Source: Flavobacteriaceae bacterium
GTDB taxonomy: Bacteria > Bacteroidota > Bacteroidia > Flavobacteriales > Flavobacteriaceae
Direction of reading: 5' to 3'
DNA length: 38,662 nt
Assembly (NCBI GenBank): GCA_029248455.1
Contig: JAQWJH010000049.1
Coordinates: 1 to 38,662, forward strand
Of this stretch, positions 33,397-38,662 are shown one piece after another (position 1 is the stretch's first letter; each line of letters starts with the position of its first letter). The notes beneath the pieces were generated by a model that ran no database searches, was not told where the DNA came from, and saw only the letters and a list, made by a program, of their open reading frames with translations. Position numbers and translations under genes: made by a program.

Positions 33397-33903
33397 TTAG
33401 AATCCTAATTCTACTTTAACCTCTGCCATTAAATCTTTTCCATTTGCTAAAATCAAACTTCCTCCTTCCGTAGCATCTATAACGTAATCAAAACCTTGTT
33501 CTTTAGCAATCTTTTGAATAGCTGCTCTTGCTTTATCGATAAGTGGTTTTAATAAGTCTGCTTGTTTTTTTTGAATATCTTGTTGAGCAGTTTGTTGATA
33601 TTGTTGAATGTTTTGTTCCATTCCTTGTAATTCTTTAGCTCTAGCTTGGTTAGTTACTTCAGTCTGATTTTGTTGGTCAGCACCATAGGTTTGAAGTTTC
33701 GTTTGATATTCTTTCATTGAAGCTTCAATCTCAGTTGCGTAGGTCTTTTGCAGCTTTTCTAGTTGAGCTTGCGCTTCCTTGACTTCAGGCATTTCACTAA
33801 TTAAGGCCTGTGAATTAATGTGAGCAACTTTACTTTGTGCAAATACCGTAGTCGCTACAAATAAAAATAAAATAGTAATTGATAATTTTTTAAAAGCTTT
33901 CAT
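33397..33903 (-). CDS. OmpH/Skp-family periplasmic chaperone (short)
   Basis: A 168-residue exported protein of the Skp family, trimeric chaperones that hold unfolded outer-membrane proteins on their way to BamA. The signal peptide MKAFKKLSITILFLFVATTV ends at FAQ. The mature part starts SKVAHINSQALISEMPEVKE and forms a Gln/Ala-rich coiled coil (about 40-130; for example QQYQQTAQQDIQKKQADLL), followed by the conserved strand EQGFDYVIDATEGGSLILAN. The ATG overlaps the stop of the preceding ompH-like gene (ATGA, 33900-33903). Confidence 0.93.
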   Translation of the reverse strand: MKAFKKLSITILFLFVATTVFAQSKVAHINSQALISEMPEVKEAQAQLEKLQKTYATEIEASMKEYQTKLQTYGADQQNQTEVTNQARAKELQGMEQNIQQYQQTAQQDIQKKQADLLKPLIDKARAAIQKIAKEQGFDYVIDATEGGSLILANGKDLMAEVKVELGF

Positions 33904-34658
33904 TTTTTAACTTTTTTTAGGTTATTTTTCTTTTTTCTTAGTTCTAACAGACTATCTTTTCTTTTTTGATAGGCTTTTCTTTTTTCTCCTCTTTGCTTCA
34001 AAAGTAGTTCTCTTTTTGCTTTTACTTCTGCAGCTTTTTTGGCTTTAGTTTCTTCTATTAACTTCTTTTTAGCTTCATACTCAGGATTAACTTTTTCATC
34101 CTCAAATTCAATTTTAAGCTTTTCAAGTTTTTCAGTTTTTAAAATACTTTTTAAAACCAGGTCGCTAATATCGTATTTTTTTTCGGAATAAAACATAATT
34201 GCATCAGCAGATTGATCAAAAATTTTATCAAACTTTTTTTGTTTTGAAATGGTTTCAACAACATTTAGAACTTGATCTTGTATGGGCCTGATTAATAGCA
34301 ACTCCTGAGTCACCCAATCTCCATTAACTCCAAAACGTTTTATTTGGTAATCATTTAATTGTTTTTCTTCAAATTGAATTTCAGACTCTCTATCTTGAAC
34401 AATTTCAAAAGTCAACAAAGGCCTTTCAATTTCTAAACTATCCTTAAGAACTTTAATTTGAGCTTTTTTTATTTCAATTTCATTTTTCCATTTACCTATT
34501 TTTTCTTCAAGTTGAGCATTGGCTGTCTTGTAATCCTCCATTTGAGAGAGAATATATTCCATATTAACATATCCAATTCTTTCTGCTTTTTGAGAAAAAG
34601 AATAGTCAATTGTTAAAAAAAAAATAATTAAGAAATATAAAAAGGAAAGTCTATTCAT
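33900..34658 (-). CDS. OmpH/Skp-family periplasmic chaperone (long, Lys-rich tail)
   Basis: A 252-residue paralogue of the next gene. The signal peptide ends DYSFSQ (about 23), and the mature part starts AERIGYVNMEYILSQMEDYK, typical of OmpH/Skp. A coiled-coil region (about 45-115) and a small strand region (KKFDKIFDQSADAIMFYSEK) follow. The last 50 residues are an unusual, strongly basic helix (EETKAKKAAEVKAKRELLLK and KRKDSLLELRKKKNNLKK). Located between bamA (32 bp upstream) and the short ompH gene in one operon. The basic tail might contact membrane lipids or unfolded barrels; that is inference. Confidence 0.9.
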   Translation of the reverse strand: MNRLSFLYFLIIFFLTIDYSFSQKAERIGYVNMEYILSQMEDYKTANAQLEEKIGKWKNEIEIKKAQIKVLKDSLEIERPLLTFEIVQDRESEIQFEEKQLNDYQIKRFGVNGDWVTQELLLIRPIQDQVLNVVETISKQKKFDKIFDQSADAIMFYSEKKYDISDLVLKSILKTEKLEKLKIEFEDEKVNPEYEAKKKLIEETKAKKAAEVKAKRELLLKQRGEKRKAYQKRKDSLLELRKKKNNLKKVKK

Positions 34659-34690
34659 TTTTATTGTTTAGTCATTATAACGTAAAAACT

Positions 34691-37216
34691 CTAAAATTGT
34701 TGTCCTATAACAAAGTGTGTTTCCCATCCGTGAGAATCGAGCCCACCATCAACTTGACTGTCTAAACCGTAACCAAAATCAATTCCAAGTAATCCAAAGG
34801 CTGGCATAAATATTCTTACACCAAGTCCTGCAGATCTTTTCCCATTAAAAGGGTTAAATTCTCTAAAACTATTAAACCCGTTTCCGGATTCTAAAAATGT
34901 TAAAGCAAATATTGAAGCAGACGGTTTTAATGTTATGGGATATCTAAGTTCTATTGAAAATTTGTTATAAATAGTTGATCCATCTTGATCCGAAAGAGAT
35001 TGATTTTGATAACCTCTTAAACTGACTGTTTCTCTTCCGTCCATAGCATACTGAGACATACCATCACCACCAAGAAAAAATCTGTCAAAAGGAATAATTC
35101 CTCTATCTTGGTTGTAAGCACCCAAGAATCCAAATTCTGCATGGGTTTTTAAAACAAATTTGTCTATGATTTTTGTATACCAACTACTTTTAAATTTAAT
35201 TTTATAAAACTCTAGCCATCTATATTTTTCTTGATCAATTTTAGCCTGATTGGGTGTGCCATCATCATTTTGATATTCTGTTTGATCTTTTAAATTAGCA
35301 TAGTCCACATTATTAAATAAAGAATAGGGAAGTGTAAATTTAGCACTTAATTCAAAACTTGATCCACCAACAGGAAAAATTGGATTTATAAATGTATTGT
35401 TTCTAGTGAGACTGGCTGTGTAGGCAATATTGTTAGATTTTCCATCTCCAAAAGTGAACAAACCAGTATAATAATTGTTTAAATTATAATACTGATAACT
35501 TAAAGCTTGAGAAAATCGAAAGTAGTCATCAGGAACTCTTAATCTTTTGGTAATGCCGATAGATGCACCTGAAATTTCAAACGATTGATCTTTATTGGCA
35601 AGCCCAGTAAAGTAATCATATCTATACTGTTTTGTTTTAGAAATTGAAAAAGAAAATTGTCTTGGTTCCTTTCCTCCCAGCCACGGTTCTGTAAATGAGA
35701 AACTTTGGGTACTATAAAATCTGTTTGCCTGTAATCTTAAGGATAGACTTTGACCATCTCCCATTGGAACAGGCTTGTAAGCAGCTTTATTTTTTAACCC
35801 CTTTAAAGAAAAGTTGTTGAATGACAAGCCTAGAGTACCTATAAATCCACCTCCTCCATAACCACCTTGAAGTTCAACCTGACTAGCACCTTTCTCAACT
35901 AATCCGTACTGAATATCAACTGTTCCAGCATTAGGGTCAACATTTTTAAAATCTGGACTTATTTGTTCAGGATCAAAAAACCCCATTTGTCCAAGCTCTC
36001 TTACTGTTCTAACAACTTTATCTTTACTGTAAAGTTCACCAGGCTTGGTTCTTAGCTCTCTATATATAACATGATCATTAGTTCTTGTATTTCCAACAAC
36101 ATTAATTTTATTAAAATATGCAGGTTTGCCTTCAATTATTCTTATTTCAAAATCAATAGTATCGTTTTTAGCAGCGACCTCTACGGGGTTAATACTAGAA
36201 AAAAGATATCCATTATTTTGGTACAAATTTGTTAAGTCTTGTCCGTCAGGTTTTGTATTATCTGCGACCCTCTTTTTTAATAATACGCCGTTGTATGTGT
36301 CTCCAGTTTTTAATCCAAGAACTCTTGAGAGCTGATTATCTGAATAGACAGTATTCCCAAGAAAAGAAATCTGACCAAAATAATACTTATTACCTTCCTC
36401 AATATCAAGATTAACAGTGATATTTTTACCGTCAATATTTAAAGTGTCTTTATTGATTCTAGCATCTCTGTATCCCTTTTCTTTATAAAAATCTAAAATG
36501 GAAGTTAAATCCTCTTTGTAATCTTTTTCAATATATTTAGATTTTTTCCAGAACCTACCAAATAATTTTGTTTTGGTATTTTTCATTTTTTTTCTAAGTT
36601 TTTTTGAACTAAAAACTTCGTTTCCAATCACATTGATTTTATCAATTTTAACTCTATCGCCTAAATCAACACGAATTAGCATTTTACTCAAATTAACATC
36701 AGATGAGTCGGGCTTGATATCAATAACAACCTTTGTATTTAAAAAACCGTCTTTTTTATACTTATTTACTATAAAGTTTTTTGTTGTTTTTATAAAATTT
36801 TGAGTTATTTTTTGTCCTTTTTTTAATTCAGTTTCAGTAACGATTGTTTCAATTTTAGATTTTTTTAAACCAGTGATTTTAAATTCTGATAGTGTAGGTA
36901 ATTCTTCAATAACAATTTCAATAATAACCTTTTCACCATTAATATTTGTTAAATAAAAGTTTATATCACTGAACAAATCTAGTTTCCATAACTTACTAAT
37001 AATGTTACTAATTTGTTCGCCAGGAATTCTAATTTTATCACCTTTTCTTAGTCCGGTGTAAGTGATTACAGTTTGTTCGTTAAAGCTTTTTAATCCAGAA
37101 ACCTTAATGTCTTCTAAAATATATTCATTTCCTTTAACAAAAGTTTTTTCTTGAGAGTAAGAGTTAAAACTCAAAATAAAAAAAATAATAAATGAGAAGT
37201 TTTTTAAAAGATGCAT
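34691..37216 (-). CDS. bamA: Outer membrane protein assembly factor BamA
   Basis: BamA is the essential Omp85 barrel that inserts other beta-barrels into the outer membrane. The 841 residues comprise a signal peptide ending LSFNSYSQ, about five POTRA domains (about 28-430; for example DIKVSGLKSFNEQTVITYTG and FNKINVVGNTRTNDHVIYRE) and an Omp85 barrel to the C-terminus (DSHGWETHFVIGQQF, terminal Phe). The barrel carries VSLRGYQNQSLSD, the VRGF-like motif as RGYQ. The frame stays open upstream to 37360, but that would overlap uppS; ATG 37216 gives a proper signal peptide and a 16-bp gap to uppS. Its neighbours, two Skp-like chaperones, support the role. Confidence 0.95.
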   Translation of the reverse strand: MHLLKNFSFIIFFILSFNSYSQEKTFVKGNEYILEDIKVSGLKSFNEQTVITYTGLRKGDKIRIPGEQISNIISKLWKLDLFSDINFYLTNINGEKVIIEIVIEELPTLSEFKITGLKKSKIETIVTETELKKGQKITQNFIKTTKNFIVNKYKKDGFLNTKVVIDIKPDSSDVNLSKMLIRVDLGDRVKIDKINVIGNEVFSSKKLRKKMKNTKTKLFGRFWKKSKYIEKDYKEDLTSILDFYKEKGYRDARINKDTLNIDGKNITVNLDIEEGNKYYFGQISFLGNTVYSDNQLSRVLGLKTGDTYNGVLLKKRVADNTKPDGQDLTNLYQNNGYLFSSINPVEVAAKNDTIDFEIRIIEGKPAYFNKINVVGNTRTNDHVIYRELRTKPGELYSKDKVVRTVRELGQMGFFDPEQISPDFKNVDPNAGTVDIQYGLVEKGASQVELQGGYGGGGFIGTLGLSFNNFSLKGLKNKAAYKPVPMGDGQSLSLRLQANRFYSTQSFSFTEPWLGGKEPRQFSFSISKTKQYRYDYFTGLANKDQSFEISGASIGITKRLRVPDDYFRFSQALSYQYYNLNNYYTGLFTFGDGKSNNIAYTASLTRNNTFINPIFPVGGSSFELSAKFTLPYSLFNNVDYANLKDQTEYQNDDGTPNQAKIDQEKYRWLEFYKIKFKSSWYTKIIDKFVLKTHAEFGFLGAYNQDRGIIPFDRFFLGGDGMSQYAMDGRETVSLRGYQNQSLSDQDGSTIYNKFSIELRYPITLKPSASIFALTFLESGNGFNSFREFNPFNGKRSAGLGVRIFMPAFGLLGIDFGYGLDSQVDGGLDSHGWETHFVIGQQF

Positions 37217-37232
37217 AAAAAATCTTAATTTT

Positions 37233-37964
37233 TTATTTTTGTTCACTAATTTTTCCAAACCTTCTTTCTCGTTTCTGATAACAAATAATTGCATTAAAAA
37301 AATCATTTTTTCTAAAATCTGGCCAAAGAACATTAGAAAAATACAACTCAGCATAAGCAATTTGCCATAATAAAAAATTGCTAATTCTATATTCTCCTCC
37401 TGTTCTGATCAAAAGATCAACGTTTGGTAAATTTCGGGTGTAAAGATGCTCATTTATTATCTTTTCATCAATATTTTCTTCAGAAATTATGTTATTTTTA
37501 ACTTTATTAGAGATTAATTTAAAAGCATTGTTGATTTCTTGTCTTGATCCATAGCTTATTGCCAGAGTTAAAACAAGTTTTTTATTATTAGATGTTTTTA
37601 AAATCACCTCATCAAGTTTTTTTTTGGATTGCTTGTTTAAGGCATCTAAATCTCCAATGGCATACAGTTTAATCTCATTTTCTATTAAACTATCTAGTTC
37701 TTTTTCTAAAGAATTAACTAATAAACTCATAAGAGCATTAATTTCAATCTTGGGCCTTTTCCAATTTTCCATAGAAAAAACATAAAGAGTTATGTTTTTG
37801 ACTCCAATTTCAATTGAACCGGAAATACAATCCCTCACAGACTCAGTTCCATTTTTGTGTCCAAAAATCCTTTTTTGATTAATTTTTTTTGCCCATCTTC
37901 CGTTACCATCCATTATTATGGCTACGTGATTTGGAATATTAGATTTTAATATTTTTTCTTTCAA
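37233..37964 (-). CDS. uppS: Isoprenyl transferase (undecaprenyl diphosphate synthase)
   Basis: UppS condenses isopentenyl diphosphates in cis on farnesyl diphosphate to make the C55 carrier lipid of peptidoglycan and O-antigen synthesis. The 243 residues start with the catalytic NHVAIIMDGNGRWAKK (Asp-19), then FGHKNGTESV, TLYVFSMENWKRP and LAISYGSRQEI, and end with the cis-prenyltransferase signature DLLIRTGGEYRISNFLLWQI. Usually this reads RTSGE; the Gly for Ser is a mild variation. It starts 6 bp after the DUF6089 gene and ends 16 bp before bamA, giving an operon. Confidence 0.95.
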   Translation of the reverse strand: MKEKILKSNIPNHVAIIMDGNGRWAKKINQKRIFGHKNGTESVRDCISGSIEIGVKNITLYVFSMENWKRPKIEINALMSLLVNSLEKELDSLIENEIKLYAIGDLDALNKQSKKKLDEVILKTSNNKKLVLTLAISYGSRQEINNAFKLISNKVKNNIISEENIDEKIINEHLYTRNLPNVDLLIRTGGEYRISNFLLWQIAYAELYFSNVLWPDFRKNDFFNAIICYQKRERRFGKISEQK

Positions 37965-37970
37965 ATTATT

Positions 37971-38662
37971 TTAATTAGGGCAATAACAGGGCTCAAATCC
38001 AAATATATAGGTTAGTGTAAAGCCAGTAAATACATACCAATCTTGACTTAAATCACTTCCAAAAGCTTTTTGAGAGTATAATTGCATGTTCTTGTATTGA
38101 GGATAACTACCATCTAAATTATCAGTAAAAGTATGTTTAGCCGAAATTTCAAATCCAATGATAAGATCTTTATAGGGTTTTATTTTATAACCTAATGTAA
38201 TTGGAATAGCTAGCGAAGAATTTTCACCATATTTTTTTGCTTCATTTAAACCTGTTGGGTAATGAAGGGCATTATATCTAAAAAAAGCAACACCTGTATG
38301 GATATAGGGTGTCATTTGAAACATATCCTCCCTTAAATTAAATTCAAAAAAATTAAAATCTACGCCTAAACTTAATTCTGCTGAAATTTCATTTTTAAAT
38401 TTCTTTCCTCTTTCTTTTCTGTACGCGGCACTGCCAGTCCATTTATCATTACTTCCAATAGTTGCATAATTAAACTGTGCCCTAGCTGAAATTCTATTAT
38501 TAAAATTTTTTCTGTATAAAATTCCTAAAGCATAATTATCAGTTTTAAACTTTGATCTAGACCCCTCAAATCTCCCTGGATCAATATATCTTGTTGGACC
38601 TAAGTCTCCAATATAATTTGTGCCACCAAAATAAACTCCAATCTCATTACTTTGTGAAAATG
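37971..38662 (-). CDS. DUF6089 family outer-membrane beta-barrel protein (partial, N-terminus off right edge)
   Basis: The minus-strand frame is open from the right edge to the stop at 37971. Translation near the edge gives FSQSNEIGVYFGGTNYIGDL and then GPTRYIDPGRF, close to the mature start of DUF6089 proteins, so only the signal peptide is missing. Further on it reads SLGVDFNFFEFNLRED, TPYIHTGVAFFRYNAL and ends YIFGFEPCYCPN. About 230 residues are visible. DUF6089 proteins are predicted eight- to twelve-strand outer-membrane barrels of unknown function, usually found just upstream of uppS and bamA in Flavobacteriia, as here. A methionine at 38324 is internal, not the start. Confidence 0.9.
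   Translation of the reverse strand, partial: FSQSNEIGVYFGGTNYIGDLGPTRYIDPGRFEGSRSKFKTDNYALGILYRKNFNNRISARAQFNYATIGSNDKWTGSAAYRKERGKKFKNEISAELSLGVDFNFFEFNLREDMFQMTPYIHTGVAFFRYNALHYPTGLNEAKKYGENSSLAIPITLGYKIKPYKDLIIGFEISAKHTFTDNLDGSYPQYKNMQLYSQKAFGSDLSQDWYVFTGFTLTYIFGFEPCYCPN

Noticed and set aside
37217-37360. N-terminal extension of the bamA frame by 48 residues
   Set aside because: It overlaps the uppS coding end and hides the signal peptide; the ATG at 37216 gives a normal exported start.
1-38662. CRISPR array, tRNA, insertion sequence or phage genes
   Set aside because: No regularly spaced repeats, cloverleaf-like segments, transposase or integrase motifs were seen while reading both strands.

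Overview
The window reads as a chromosomal segment of a low-GC Flavobacteriia (Bacteroidota) bacterium, probably marine. The evidence is consistent across it: the type IX secretion/gliding translocon gene sprA, a probable T9SS cargo protein, Bacteroidota-type promoter elements (TAnnTTTG at -7), few Shine-Dalgarno sequences, and Flavobacteriia-style gene order. Nearly all the DNA is coding. I see no tRNA, rRNA, insertion sequence, prophage or CRISPR. Both ends cut a gene.

Layout. (1) 1-3990, minus: the N-terminal 1330 residues of a large secreted protein with an IgGFc-binding-like region, Asp-rich calcium-binding patches and four modules of about 100 residues. It has a TTG start and is open to the left edge. 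(2) 4175-14167, plus: maeB, ruvA and sprA, tightly coupled. (3) 14226-15716: gcvH, a VanZ-like membrane protein and a TonB-type energy transducer. (4) 15797-20763: a haem-copper oxidase accessory cluster (cyoE, two subunit III genes, subunit IV, a Sco-like protein lacking the metal-binding cysteines, a genuine Sco, a DUF420/CtaM-like protein and a 61-residue CxMC membrane protein). Subunits I and II are not here. (5) 20835-24178: an envelope-signalling operon with a small lipoprotein, a PadR repressor, a possible 25-residue peptide, a two-PspC membrane protein and a carboxypeptidase-regulatory-domain protein. A PadR-box-like palindrome lies beside its promoter. (6) 24312-30991: a six-helix membrane protein and a winged-helix regulator behind a promoter overlapped by a perfect 14-bp palindrome, then a MacAB-TolC-like exporter (ATPase, two permeases, adaptor, outer-membrane channel). 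(7) 31001-31669: tsaB. (8) 38662-31670, minus: a DUF6089 barrel protein (partial), uppS, bamA, two OmpH/Skp-like chaperones, a rho-independent terminator, murI and a NifU-like protein.

The genes share an envelope theme. BamA and Skp-like proteins build outer-membrane proteins, SprA exports T9SS cargo such as the first gene may be, UppS and MurI feed peptidoglycan synthesis, and TonB energises outer-membrane transport. The best candidates for under-described biology are the thiol-less Sco paralogue plus CxMC peptide in the oxidase cluster, the PadR/PspC operon with its two tiny reading frames, and the palindromic promoter region at 24180-24294. Most of the rest matches known flavobacterial gene families and synteny.
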